Of a stretch of DNA of 64,000 bases, positions 50,101 through 59,272 are shown piece after piece (within the stretch, counting starts at the first letter, position 1; every line of letters begins with the position of its first letter). The notes under the pieces are model-generated. The model saw nothing but the letters and a program-made list of their open reading frames with translations. It was not told the origin of the DNA and did no database searches. A program made the translations under genes and the position numbers. The DNA is from Veillonella magna DSM 19857 (lineage in GTDB: Bacteria; Bacillota; Negativicutes; Veillonellales; Veillonellaceae), in the NCBI RefSeq assembly GCF_000428745.1, contig NZ_AUAN01000006.1:54141-118140 (forward strand). Direction: 5' to 3'.

Positions 50101-50763
50101 ATGAGTAGTGTATTTGATATTATCGGGCCGATTATGATCGGGCCTTCCAGTTCGCATACGGCCGGCGCGGCGCGGCTGGGAAAAATGGCGCGTTGTATTT
50201 TTGATGAACCGGTAGAGCGCGTGACGATGACGCTATATGGTTCCTTTGCAAAAACGTATAAAGGACATGGTACGGATCGGGCATTGATAGCGGGCCTTCT
50301 CGGTTTCGGCGCGGAAGATGTACGCATCAGACAAGCCTTTAAGGAAGCGGATGAAGCGGGCCTGCAGTACGAATTTGTAGAATCGGCGGAGCCGTCGGAT
50401 CATCCTAATGTAGTGCTTTTCGATTTGTACGGTCATTCGGGACGACACATGTCGGTGTTGGGGCGTTCGCTTGGGGGCGGACGGATTTTGATTACTCGCA
50501 TTGACGGCCTAGAAGTGGAAATTACCGGTGATGAACATACGATTATGACATTCCACACGGATAAGCCCGGTGTGATTGCGGCGGTGACGACGGCGCTTAG
50601 CTTGCAGGCGATTAATATTTCGTCGATGCGCGTGTTCCGCAAGGAAAAGCATTCCCAAGCGGTTATGCTGATCCATACGGATTCGGAAGTGAGCCGCGAT
50701 GTATTGGATAGCATTAATGCGGTCAGCGGCATTGAATCGGTGATGTATTTCAAACCGCTATGA
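50101..50763 (+). CDS. sdaAB: L-serine dehydratase, iron-sulfur-dependent, beta subunit
   Basis: 220 residues. The N-terminal domain begins SVFDIIGPIMIGPSSSHTAGAARLG, a signature of SdaAB and the N-terminal part of bacterial L-serine dehydratases. An ACT domain occupies about residues 148-220 (TDKPGVIAAVTTALSLQAINISSMRVFRKE), likely for serine sensing. With the alpha subunit it deaminates L-serine to pyruvate and ammonia. 37 bp before sdaAA. Confidence 0.93.
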   Translation: MSSVFDIIGPIMIGPSSSHTAGAARLGKMARCIFDEPVERVTMTLYGSFAKTYKGHGTDRALIAGLLGFGAEDVRIRQAFKEADEAGLQYEFVESAEPSDHPNVVLFDLYGHSGRHMSVLGRSLGGGRILITRIDGLEVEITGDEHTIMTFHTDKPGVIAAVTTALSLQAINISSMRVFRKEKHSQAVMLIHTDSEVSRDVLDSINAVSGIESVMYFKPL

Positions 50764-50800
50764 TAGAGAGAGTTTATACATTTCGTGAGAGGGTATACCT

Positions 50801-51673
50801 ATGAAATATAATTACAACAGCATTGCCGATATTGCGGCATTCAGTGAACGGGACGGGATTCCGTTCTGGCAGGTAGTACTGCGTTCGGAGGTGGAGCTTA
50901 CCGAAGCCGATGAAGCGGCGGTACTGGGGGAAGCGAAGAAACGCATTGCTATTTTTAATCAATCCGTAGAGGATGGCTTGGCAGATATTCGGACAACGCC
51001 CAGCGGTATGTCCGGCGGACAGGCAAAGGCACTGTTTGACGGGCAGCCTCGCTTTCTAAGTCCGTTAGCCTATAAAGCATTGACCTATGCAATTGCGGTT
51101 AATGAAGCGAATGCGAAAATGTTTCGCATTGTAGCCTGTCCGACGGCCGGCTCCTGTGGCGTGGTGCCCGGCGTGATGCGGGCGGTGGGCGATACGTATC
51201 ATCTTGATGAAGAGGCGTATGTGCGCGGCTTCTTTGCCGCTGCCGGCGTAGGCAATGTTATCACCAATGCAGCCTGTGTGGCCGGTGCGGTCGGCGGCTG
51301 TCAAGCGGAAGTGGGTTCGGCGGCAGCGATGGCAGCGGCAGCAGCGGTGGCCATGATGGAAGGTACGACGGATGAAGTGGTCGCTGCGATGGCGTTGTGT
51401 TTAAAAAATGTATTGGGCTTGGTGTGTGATCCGGTAGCCGGTTTGGTGGAAGTACCTTGCGTTAAGCGCAACGGGATTTATGCGGTTCATGCGTTAACGG
51501 CGGCAGAAATGGCTATGGCCGGTTTACGCAGTCAGATTCCGGCGGATGAGGTTATCGGTGCAATGGATCGTATCGGTCGCGCATTGCCCAGTGCGTTGCG
51601 CGAAACCAGCGAAGGCGGTTTGGCTGTAACGGAAACGGGCAAACAAATTGCCGAACGGGTTCGCAATTTGTAA
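50801..51673 (+). CDS. sdaAA: L-serine dehydratase, iron-sulfur-dependent, alpha subunit
   Basis: 290 residues. Cluster cysteines lie in ACPTAGSCGVVPG, GLVCDPVAGLVEVPCVKRN; NAACVAGAVGGCQAEVGSAAAMAAAAAV is the core glycine/alanine-rich segment of the family. Uses an oxygen-sensitive [4Fe-4S] cluster as Lewis acid. The N-terminal addition (residues 1-60) is normal for this subunit. Followed by short repeats and a terminator at 51793-51852. Confidence 0.94.
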   Translation: MKYNYNSIADIAAFSERDGIPFWQVVLRSEVELTEADEAAVLGEAKKRIAIFNQSVEDGLADIRTTPSGMSGGQAKALFDGQPRFLSPLAYKALTYAIAVNEANAKMFRIVACPTAGSCGVVPGVMRAVGDTYHLDEEAYVRGFFAAAGVGNVITNAACVAGAVGGCQAEVGSAAAMAAAAAVAMMEGTTDEVVAAMALCLKNVLGLVCDPVAGLVEVPCVKRNGIYAVHALTAAEMAMAGLRSQIPADEVIGAMDRIGRALPSALRETSEGGLAVTETGKQIAERVRNL

Positions 51674-51790
51674 AATTATAAAACTGTAAGTCTATACACG
51701 TATAAGCCAATACATTGGCAGGGTCATATAGTGTGAATCTATAAATTGTAATTCTATATGTTGTGAGTCTGCGAACTGTAAGTCTATAAA
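51674..51790. repeat. Short degenerate repeats after sdaAA
   Basis: Five or six imperfect 14-18 bp units on the theme ACTGTAAGTCTATA. Confidence 0.6.
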
Positions 51791-51792
51791 TA

Positions 51793-51852
51793 AGGGACAT
51801 GGAGTCGCTGCCTGTACGATACGCGGTATCGTAGGGGTGGCGGCCCTTTTTT
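51793..51852 (+). terminator. Terminator of the sda operon
   Basis: AGGG...CCCT closes a long stem with GCTGCC/GGTGGC and a TACGATAC/GTATCGTA core, followed by TTTTTT. Confidence 0.75.
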
Positions 51853-52026
51853 ATTATGTGATTTTTTATCTGAGCTGTTTCATCCGATTAAATAACATGC
51901 ACCGAAAGTAATCAAGGGCAATCGAAATTTAGCGGTAGCATAATCATAGGTATGTTGGTATAATTTAAGAGTTGACAATGGTAGTAAAAAATGTGTGATA
52001 CATTGCGATGATGAGGAGGTGCCCTA

Positions 52027-53487
52027 ATGGCTCGGGACCATTATACAAAAGAGCAAACAGATGCCTTGCGCCGCGGGGCGATGCACATCATAGAAATTTT
52101 GCATACCGCAGGCTTTGAAGCGTATGTAGTCGGTGGGGCCGTGCGCGATATTCTCATGCACCGCGTGCCGCATGACTACGATATCGTTACGGCGGCCAAG
52201 CCGGATGAAGTGATAGCAATTGTAACGAAGCATGGCTATACGACGCCGGGCGTAGTAGGTAAAAGCTTTGGCGTTGTGGTGGTGACAACGCCGGAAGGCT
52301 ATAACTATGAAGTGGCTACCTTTCGCAGTGAACGGTATGGGGCGGACAGTCATCGACCGGAAGAGATAACCTACGCAGATACCTTGGAAGAAGATGTTAT
52401 GCGTCGTGATTTTACGGTTAACGGTCTTGCCATGGATCGCTATGGCAACATCATCGACTATGTAGGCGGTCGTCGGGATATAAAGAAACAAACCTTGCGT
52501 ACCATCGGCCGGGCGGAGGAACGCTTTCAAGAAGATGCGCTGCGCATGTTCAGGGCCTGCCGCTTTGTGGGACAGCTGGATATGCTGCCGCATCGGGAGA
52601 TCATCGACGGCATGGCACCGAATTTTGATCGTGTCAAAGGATTGTCGTTGGAACGGGTACGGCAGGAATTAGATCGGCTTATGCTTACACCGGCCGTGGC
52701 TAAGGGATTGGATGTAATGGTGCAATCCCGCTTGGCGGAATGCTCGTGCCGTGTTAATGATAACGGCCACGTGATGGAAGTAGACATTTTACCGGAATTA
52801 TATCACTTGGTGGATCTGCCGCAGCAGCCGGAGTTCCATGCCTTCGACGGCTGGTATCATACGTTGGCAGCGGTGGCGGCAACAAGACCGGATCCGATAA
52901 TTCGCTGGGGTGCCTTGCTTCATGATGTGGGCAAAGGGATGCCCGGCGTGCGTGGCTTTCACAAGGGGCGCATTACGGATCGCGGTCATGATATGTTGGG
53001 AGCCAAGATGGCAAGGAAGCTGTTGCTGCGCCTCAGATATCCGGCGGATATGGCGGAACGCGTGTCTTGGTTGGTGGCCAACCACATGCGCTTTCATTTC
53101 TTTGCGCAGCATGAAGAAGCGGATCCGTGGAAATGGATGCGCAAGGAAGCGGTAAGCGGCAAGTTCCGTCGTTCTGCCGATTTAAGGGAAGCCGTACTGC
53201 AGCAAACCGAAGTATGCTGTGCCGATGTCATCGCTTGCGGTCATCCGCATGCATCGACGGATGGCACAAAGGCGATGGGGGCATGCTTGGCGGATATTGC
53301 CGGTCGCTTGCCCATTCATACCCGGGATTTGGCATATGGTCCGGAACTACCGAAGTTGTTGGGACCGCATACCGGTGAAGTATTGAAAACCTTGCTTATG
53401 CAGGTGAGAAACGGACAGACGGAAAATACGGCGTCGGCCCTATACCATGCGGCACAACGACGTCTTGAACGATTGCAGCAGATGTAG
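52027..53487 (+). CDS. cca: CCA tRNA nucleotidyltransferase with HD domain
   Basis: 486 residues. The class II nucleotidyltransferase motif is GFEAYVVGGAVRDILMHRVPHDYDIVTAA with the two catalytic Asp; DTLEEDVMRRDFTVNGLAMD and RFQEDALRMFRACRF follow. An HD phosphohydrolase domain occupies the centre (WYHTLAAVAATRP, GALLHDVGKG, NHMRFH). It builds or repairs the CCA end of tRNAs, although the five tRNA genes in this window encode CCA. First gene of a same-strand series with the PBP. AGGAGG precedes the start. Confidence 0.92.
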   Translation: MARDHYTKEQTDALRRGAMHIIEILHTAGFEAYVVGGAVRDILMHRVPHDYDIVTAAKPDEVIAIVTKHGYTTPGVVGKSFGVVVVTTPEGYNYEVATFRSERYGADSHRPEEITYADTLEEDVMRRDFTVNGLAMDRYGNIIDYVGGRRDIKKQTLRTIGRAEERFQEDALRMFRACRFVGQLDMLPHREIIDGMAPNFDRVKGLSLERVRQELDRLMLTPAVAKGLDVMVQSRLAECSCRVNDNGHVMEVDILPELYHLVDLPQQPEFHAFDGWYHTLAAVAATRPDPIIRWGALLHDVGKGMPGVRGFHKGRITDRGHDMLGAKMARKLLLRLRYPADMAERVSWLVANHMRFHFFAQHEEADPWKWMRKEAVSGKFRRSADLREAVLQQTEVCCADVIACGHPHASTDGTKAMGACLADIAGRLPIHTRDLAYGPELPKLLGPHTGEVLKTLLMQVRNGQTENTASALYHAAQRRLERLQQM

Positions 53488-53498
53488 GAGGCATCTCG

Positions 53499-55454
53499 AT
53501 GATAGAAGCAAAGGAGCGTAAACGCGTACAAAAGAATATGCGGCGGTTTCTGTTGCTGCTGTTGCTGGCGGCATTCATCGTGGTGTGTCGTCTGCTGTCG
53601 TTGCAGGTTATCGACCGCACCGAACTGGAAAGCCGAAATTTTAATCAGGTGAAAACGAACCGTACATTGCAATCGCCGCGAGGCACCATCTTTGATCGCA
53701 ACGGTCATCCGCTGGCGATGAGTATGGTAACGCGGTCGCTGTATGCGGATCCGAAAATGATTAAAGAGGATCCGGCGACCATTGCCGATGCCATTGCGCC
53801 ATACGTGCGCATTAAGAAGGAAGAGATTATCGAACGCTTGCAAGAGGATACGGCGTTTGTATGGCTGGATCGCATGATGGATCCGGATAAGTCGCGCGCC
53901 GTTGCGGATGTGCTGGATAATGAGAAAATCGAAGGACTGAATTTTGTCGAAGAGAATCGTCGCTTTTATCCGAACGGCAACTTGCTGGCGCAGGTGCTGG
54001 GTTTTGTCGGCACCGACGATAAAGGTCTGGACGGGCTTGAAATGGTATTGGACAAGGAGATTAAAGGGGATCGCACCAAGGAGCTGGTGGCTACGGACAG
54101 CCGCGGCAATCCGATTTTGGGATCCATCATGTCTAAGTACATTCCCGATAAGGAACGCAGTGTTACCTTGACCATCGATACGACGGCTCAGTTTATTGCG
54201 GAGCGCGCCTTGGACAAGGCTATGAAGGAAACGAAAGCCAGCGGAGCCAGCATTATTATCATGGATCCTAAGACAGGTGAAATTATTGCTATGGCAAACC
54301 GGCCGACGTACGATCCGAACGAATATGAAAAGGGAACGGAAGAGGATTTTAAAAACCGTGCCGTTACCAATATTTACGAACCGGGGTCGACCTTTAAACC
54401 GATTATCGCTTCGGCGGCGTTAGCATCCGGTAAGTGGACGACGGAAACCGTCTTCCATGATACCGGGCATATCATGGCGTCCGGTCATGTTATGCAAAAC
54501 TGGAACGGTGAAGGCTACGGCGATGTGCGCTTACTGGAAATTTTGAAGTTCTCCATCAACACCGGTATGGCGCGTATCGGCTTGACTACGGGACCGGCTA
54601 TTTTGTTGGATTACATTAAGGCCTTTGGCTTCGGCAAGCAAACGGGCATCGATTTGCCCGGTGAAGGCGAAGGACTTCTCTTTACGTTGGAAAGTATGAG
54701 TGACATCGATACAGCAGCCATGTCCATCGGTCAAGGAATTGCGGTTACGCCGCTGCAGATGGTACAGGCCTTCGGTGCATTGGCTAACGGCGGACACATG
54801 GTGCAGCCGCATATCATTAAATCCATCGATAATCCGGATGGCACTGTATATGAAAAGAAGGAAACTGTTGAGGTCGGTCAGCCTATACCGGAAGGTGTGG
54901 CGAAGCAGATCGTAGCCATCTTGGAAAAAGAAGTATCCGAAGGGGGCGGCCACAAGGCGTATGTGGAAGGCTATCACTTCGGCGGTAAAACGGGAACGGC
55001 AGAAAAACTGGATCCGGAAAACGGCGGTTATTTGAAGGGCCGTTATATTGCTTCCTTTATCGGCTTTGGTCCTATTGAAGACCCTCGGTTTGTGGCGCTC
55101 ATCGTTATCGACGACCCGGGCGGTACCTTCTACGGCGGTCAGATTGCGGCGCCGGTATTTAAAGATATTATGAGCCAGCTCGTGCGGTACTATCAGATTT
55201 CTCCGTCCGTATCGAAGGAGAAAAAAGGCAAGGCACCGGCGAAGGCGGAACGACCGGCAGTACAAACTAACGGTGACGGTCAAGTTGTTTTGCCGGACTT
55301 TACCGGATGGAGTACCGGTGAGGTGCGGGATTGGCTTCATGAGGCGAGACTTTCCTTTGTGCCGGAAGGCACGGGCTATGCTATTTCACAGGAACAGGTA
55401 AGCGGTGAAGCGGTAGACCCGGGGTCAGCCGTGCGCGTATACTTTAAACGGTAA
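53499..55454 (+). CDS. Class B penicillin-binding protein with C-terminal PASTA domain (FtsI/SpoVD type)
   Basis: 651 residues: one membrane helix at about 11-28, dimerisation domain (RGTIFDRNGHPLAMS), then transpeptidase with the active Ser in YEPGSTFKPI, the SxN motif in KFSINTGMAR and KTGTAEK. A single PASTA domain ends the protein (VVLPDFTGWSTGEVRDWLHEARL...). It crosslinks peptidoglycan in division or growth. It is placed beside cca rather than in an mra/dcw cluster. Confidence 0.92.
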   Translation: MIEAKERKRVQKNMRRFLLLLLLAAFIVVCRLLSLQVIDRTELESRNFNQVKTNRTLQSPRGTIFDRNGHPLAMSMVTRSLYADPKMIKEDPATIADAIAPYVRIKKEEIIERLQEDTAFVWLDRMMDPDKSRAVADVLDNEKIEGLNFVEENRRFYPNGNLLAQVLGFVGTDDKGLDGLEMVLDKEIKGDRTKELVATDSRGNPILGSIMSKYIPDKERSVTLTIDTTAQFIAERALDKAMKETKASGASIIIMDPKTGEIIAMANRPTYDPNEYEKGTEEDFKNRAVTNIYEPGSTFKPIIASAALASGKWTTETVFHDTGHIMASGHVMQNWNGEGYGDVRLLEILKFSINTGMARIGLTTGPAILLDYIKAFGFGKQTGIDLPGEGEGLLFTLESMSDIDTAAMSIGQGIAVTPLQMVQAFGALANGGHMVQPHIIKSIDNPDGTVYEKKETVEVGQPIPEGVAKQIVAILEKEVSEGGGHKAYVEGYHFGGKTGTAEKLDPENGGYLKGRYIASFIGFGPIEDPRFVALIVIDDPGGTFYGGQIAAPVFKDIMSQLVRYYQISPSVSKEKKGKAPAKAERPAVQTNGDGQVVLPDFTGWSTGEVRDWLHEARLSFVPEGTGYAISQEQVSGEAVDPGSAVRVYFKR

Positions 55455-55496
55455 TACATACGAGGTTGTAAGTTAGGGATAACGGAGGTACGAGCT

Positions 55497-56345
55497 ATGA
55501 AAGAATTGCGCGGTAAAGCCGTAGCCGATGCGCATAAGGCGGCGTTGGCAAAAAAGCTGGAAGCCTTGGCGGCTAAGCAGGTAGTCATTACATTGGGCAT
55601 TTTATTGGTCGGTGATGATAAAGCGGCCCATATGTATGCGCATTTTATGGAGAAGACAGCCCGTACTATGGGCTTTGCCGTCGATCGCCGCGATTTGCCG
55701 GCAACGGCGACGCAGGCGGAAGTGGAAGCGGTGATTCGCGAATGGAATGCAGCGGACACCATATACGGTGTGTTACCGCTTATGCCGATGCCGGCGCATA
55801 TCGACAGTGAATACATTGTCGATTTGCTGTCGCCGGATAAGGACTTGGACGGACTTACGACGCAGAGTATCGGTCGCGTCATCCGCGGCAAGCGAGGCTT
55901 TTGGCCATGTACGCCGCGTGCTTGCATAGCCATTCTCGATCACTATGATATTCCGGTAGCCGGTAAGGAGGTTGTCGTTGTAGGGCGAAGCCAGGTGGTA
56001 GGCAAGCCGGTGGCGTTGATGCTTCTCGATCGCAATGCGACGGTAACCATTTGTCACTCCCGCACGGCGGATTTGGCAGCGAAACTAAAACAGGCGGATA
56101 TTGTCATTGCCGCCGTAGGCAAGGCACATGTTATCGACGGGACGATGATTAAACCGGGGGCAGTTGTTATTGATGTGGGCATTAATGAATTGGATGGTCA
56201 CACCGTAGGCGATGTGAATTATGCATCGCTGGATGGTATTGCTTCGGCGGCTACGCCGGTACCGGGCGGTGTGGGTTCCGTGACGACAACTATTTTATTG
56301 GAAGGCTTATGCGAGGCGTATTATGCACGAAATGTCGATTGCTGA
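55497..56345 (+). CDS. folD: FolD-like methylene-THF dehydrogenase/cyclohydrolase, variant active site
   Basis: 282 residues with the FolD architecture: PCTPRACIAILDHYDIPVAGKEVVVVGRSQVVGKPVALMLL (NADP-binding), ATVTICHSRTADL and PVPGGVGSVTTTILLEG. In canonical FolD the catalytic Lys lies four residues after Tyr in YVxxK; here the segment is MYAHFMEK, with Met51 at that position. The Gln of VQLPLP is replaced by Leu95 (LPLMPMP). The Asp of KDLDG is kept. The reaction may be altered or limited to the dehydrogenase half. The 3' end overlaps hypA by 23 nt. Confidence 0.85.
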   Translation: MKELRGKAVADAHKAALAKKLEALAAKQVVITLGILLVGDDKAAHMYAHFMEKTARTMGFAVDRRDLPATATQAEVEAVIREWNAADTIYGVLPLMPMPAHIDSEYIVDLLSPDKDLDGLTTQSIGRVIRGKRGFWPCTPRACIAILDHYDIPVAGKEVVVVGRSQVVGKPVALMLLDRNATVTICHSRTADLAAKLKQADIVIAAVGKAHVIDGTMIKPGAVVIDVGINELDGHTVGDVNYASLDGIASAATPVPGGVGSVTTTILLEGLCEAYYARNVDC

Positions 56346-56664
56346 AGGCATTGTCGATATTGCCTTGGATACGATGAAGAACAATGACGGTACGGTGGTG
56401 CACGCCGTCCGTCTGCGCTTGGGCGCCATGTCCGGGGTAGAGCCGGACGCGCTTCTCTTTTGCTTTGAAGCGGTAACGAAGGGAACGGCAGCAGAAGGAG
56501 CAGAGCTTGTTATCGAGCATGTACCGTTAAAGGCAAAGTGCCTTGATTGCTTGACGGAGTTTGTCGTAGAAGGCTATCGATTTATATGTCCGGCGTGTCA
56601 AAGTACGACGGTCACTACCGTGACGGGCCGGGAATTACAGGTGTTATCCATCGATATGGATTGA
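56323..56664 (+). CDS. hypA: Hydrogenase nickel-incorporation protein HypA
   Basis: 113 residues beginning MHEMSIAEGIV; His2 is the nickel ligand. Two zinc CxxC motifs are present (CLDCLTEF, CPACQST). It delivers nickel, with HypB, to [NiFe] hydrogenase (or urease in some species). Starts inside the end of folD in another frame; terminated by a hairpin that overlaps its stop codon. Confidence 0.93.
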   Translation: MHEMSIAEGIVDIALDTMKNNDGTVVHAVRLRLGAMSGVEPDALLFCFEAVTKGTAAEGAELVIEHVPLKAKCLDCLTEFVVEGYRFICPACQSTTVTTVTGRELQVLSIDMD

Positions 56665-56680
56665 TGGATAACACTTTTTT
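56641..56680 (+). terminator. Terminator overlapping the hypA stop
   Basis: GTGTTATCCATC pairs perfectly with GATGGATAACAC around a 10-nt loop, followed by six T. The stop codon TGA lies inside the stem. Confidence 0.85.
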
Positions 56681-56739
56681 CTATATGGAAAAGTGGTGGC
56701 AATGAAATTGCTCCGTGCCTTTTATAATTTGTTCATGTG

Positions 56740-56768
56740 TTTACCACGCAGTGATGGTATACTATAAT
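56740..56768 (+). promoter_or_regulatory. Promoter of hypB
   Basis: TTTACC (56740-56745), 17-bp spacer, TATAAT (56763-56768). Confidence 0.6.
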
Positions 56769-56822
56769 AAAAGACATGGGATATAAACGCGAATGCGTGC
56801 TATACAGGTGAGGAGGGCTAAC

Positions 56823-57497
56823 ATGGAAGTGCAAGTGGTAACGGATGTACTCGCAAAGAATGATGCCATTGCGGATACATTGCAACGCACCTTTGCAGAA
56901 AAAGGCATTTTTGTATTCAATTTGCTCGGATCGCCGGGGGCCGGGAAGACATCGCTGTTAGAAGCGACGCTGACCGAATTGTCGAAAACATATCGATTGG
57001 CAGTTATCGAAGGCGATTTATATACAGATAAGGATGCGGATCGCATAGAACGCCTCGGCGTGCCGGTGCTGCAAATCAATACGGTCGGCGGTTGTCACTT
57101 AGATGCAGCGATGATTGAAAAGGCAGTAGCGGCCATGGATTTGGATGCGCTGGATATGATTATTATCGAGAACGTAGGCAACTTGGTATGTCCGGCGGAA
57201 TTTGCCATCGGCGAAGCTATGAAGGTAACTGTGCTGTCCGTTACGGAAGGCGAAGATAAGCCACTTAAATATCCGTTGATATTCAAAGAGTCCGCTGCCG
57301 TGTTATTGAACAAGGTGGACTTGTTGCCGTACATTCCTTTCGATAAGGAAAAGGCGATTGCGGATATTCATATGTTGCATCCGCAGGCGGCGGTATTTGA
57401 AGTAAGCTGCACGGCTAAGACGGGACTTGATGCATGGATTGCTTGGCTTAGCGAGCGCATTGAAGCTCAGCGGAAAGGAGCGGCATGCAAAGAATAA
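56823..57497 (+). CDS. hypB: Hydrogenase nickel-incorporation GTPase HypB
   Basis: 224 residues from ATG 56823 (GAGGAGG upstream). G-domain motifs: LLGSPGAGKTSLLEATL (P-loop), EGDLYTDKDADR, IENVGNLVCPAEFAIG, LLNKVDLLPY. The metal site between subunits has NTVGGCHLDAAMI (Cys-His) and Cys in NLVCP. The N-terminus lacks a His-rich nickel store. Works with HypA; hydrogenase structural genes and the other hyp genes are not in this window. Its end overlaps the next gene by 13 nt. Confidence 0.94.
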   Translation: MEVQVVTDVLAKNDAIADTLQRTFAEKGIFVFNLLGSPGAGKTSLLEATLTELSKTYRLAVIEGDLYTDKDADRIERLGVPVLQINTVGGCHLDAAMIEKAVAAMDLDALDMIIIENVGNLVCPAEFAIGEAMKVTVLSVTEGEDKPLKYPLIFKESAAVLLNKVDLLPYIPFDKEKAIADIHMLHPQAAVFEVSCTAKTGLDAWIAWLSERIEAQRKGAACKE

Positions 57498-59248
57498 TAA
57501 AACAATGGTTGGCGTTGGCCTGTGTATTGGCAGTAACCGGTAGCATGTCTATGGTTGGTGCTGCCGATGAAGGCAAAGGCGACGACAGCAAAGCTGACAG
57601 TAAAGCGTTGCTGGAACGGATGGTACAGGCGTTGGTAAAGGAAGCGACCGGAGAACCGTTGCCAAAGGTAATATCGCCGACATCGACGGCAGCAGCAACG
57701 GCTAAGGCAGCCAAGCAATCGGAACCGGCGGACAAGGATAGCGGTGATACCATTGATTTAAATGCCGTAGGTACAACGTATACGGCTAAGCGATTACCAC
57801 CGTTGCAGGCAGAGGAGTTTACCATTGCCGGTTTGCAAGTAGGCAAGACGGCAGGACCGCGGCAAATTCTCTTCCCCTATCAAACGGTGGAACGAAAGGG
57901 ACCCTTTGTTACCTACAAAGGGGAGAACGGTGGCGATCCGAAGCAGACCACCATTGATTTAAGCAGCTATGCGGCACTTAATAAAAAAGCAGCCGATGAG
58001 GTAGCGTCGAAGGCGGATAAAACAAGTGCACGCAAGATCGAAGAGAAAACGTCTGATGTAAAAACGTCTGATGTAAAAACGTCTGATGTAAAACAATCTG
58101 ATACAAAGCAGACCGATGCTAAACAAACCGGTGTAAAACAGACTGAGGCAAAACAGGTTAATGAAAAGCAGCGCGATATTGAACCGTCCGATACGGAAAA
58201 GGCGGCTGCTAAAAAGACCGGTGCAGATAAGCTTGGCGCGGATACGACTGATGCTGCTCAGGCAGTGAAAACGGAAAAGGTAACAAAGCCAACGATACCG
58301 CTTACGACGAATACGGTGACGGTATATGATGGTCTTGCCGGCGGGGCGGATGCCAATGTATTGCGTACGTCCGGGCTTACATACAACTACGCGGATGCGA
58401 CGGTGACGAGCATTCACATAGAAGATTCTTTGTTCCAAACGCCGCGCCATATCGGGGTGGGCAGCACTCGCAGCGAAGTACTCTTTGCTTACGGCAGTCC
58501 GCAAGCCATGTGGCAACGCAGTGAAGACGGGGCCGTCCTCTTGGTGTACGCCGAAGATATGGCCCGCTTCCGAAACGATCAATCACATTGGCAGACGGCA
58601 CATAACCGTGGCGAAGAAAAAAAGGAAATGGCTAAGAAGGAATTTAGCCCATCCGCGGAGAATGTAGCTAATAGTCGAGTGATTACCGATCCGGCTCCGA
58701 CGTATCGGTATTTGGTGTTTACCGTGGCGAAGGGCAAAGTCGTAGCGGTGGATGCCGTGGACGGTCAAGTGTGGCCGCACATGATGGGCGCCACGAAGCT
58801 ACGGTATTTTGTACCGAATCAACTCACCGCGGATGACTTCGTATTAGGAGGCTATACACTTAATGAACCGTTCTTGGGCGCGCAGGATGATCGATGGGAA
58901 AAGAAAGGTCGCTTGTATGGCGATGACTTTGTGAGCTATAAGAATTGGCTCGTCAGCTATGATGCACGCCACATGATTTCGCGGGTGCTCATCAGCAGCA
59001 GCGGCGGTGCCACAAGGCGAGGGATTTCCATCGGGGACACTAAATATCTCTTGCTGTATTTGTACGGTATGCCCACCAGCATGACGCCGGGCGAAGGCAA
59101 GGAACAGGCGGGGACGACGGTATATACATATAAAAATCCGATGTCGGAACACAGCTATCTGTTGTTTGTTGTAGGCAATGAAGGAGGATTTATCAAGGAA
59201 ATCATCCTTTCCGATAGGCCTAATCATACATTGCGAAGAAACGTATAG
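57485..59248 (+). CDS. Exported protein with Lys/Thr/Asp repeat region and duplicated C-terminal domain
   Basis: 587 residues. A signal peptide (KQWLALACVLAVTGSMSMVGAADE) predicts export. Residues about 185-250 hold short repeats of the type KTSDVKTSDVKQSDTKQTDAK, which are low-complexity and charged. Two copies of a similar motif follow: IGVGSTRSEVLFAYGSPQAMW (about 320-340) and ISIGDTKYLLLYLYGMPTSM (about 520-540), suggesting a duplicated domain with BamE-like G-x-T-x-x-x-V-x-x-x-x-G-x-P style. No enzyme motif is visible. Coupled with hypB by overlap, but a functional link is unproven. Confidence 0.7.
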   Translation: MQRIIKQWLALACVLAVTGSMSMVGAADEGKGDDSKADSKALLERMVQALVKEATGEPLPKVISPTSTAAATAKAAKQSEPADKDSGDTIDLNAVGTTYTAKRLPPLQAEEFTIAGLQVGKTAGPRQILFPYQTVERKGPFVTYKGENGGDPKQTTIDLSSYAALNKKAADEVASKADKTSARKIEEKTSDVKTSDVKTSDVKQSDTKQTDAKQTGVKQTEAKQVNEKQRDIEPSDTEKAAAKKTGADKLGADTTDAAQAVKTEKVTKPTIPLTTNTVTVYDGLAGGADANVLRTSGLTYNYADATVTSIHIEDSLFQTPRHIGVGSTRSEVLFAYGSPQAMWQRSEDGAVLLVYAEDMARFRNDQSHWQTAHNRGEEKKEMAKKEFSPSAENVANSRVITDPAPTYRYLVFTVAKGKVVAVDAVDGQVWPHMMGATKLRYFVPNQLTADDFVLGGYTLNEPFLGAQDDRWEKKGRLYGDDFVSYKNWLVSYDARHMISRVLISSSGGATRRGISIGDTKYLLLYLYGMPTSMTPGEGKEQAGTTVYTYKNPMSEHSYLLFVVGNEGGFIKEIILSDRPNHTLRRNV

Positions 59249-59272
59249 ATTTCACACAAGGAGGGCAACACA

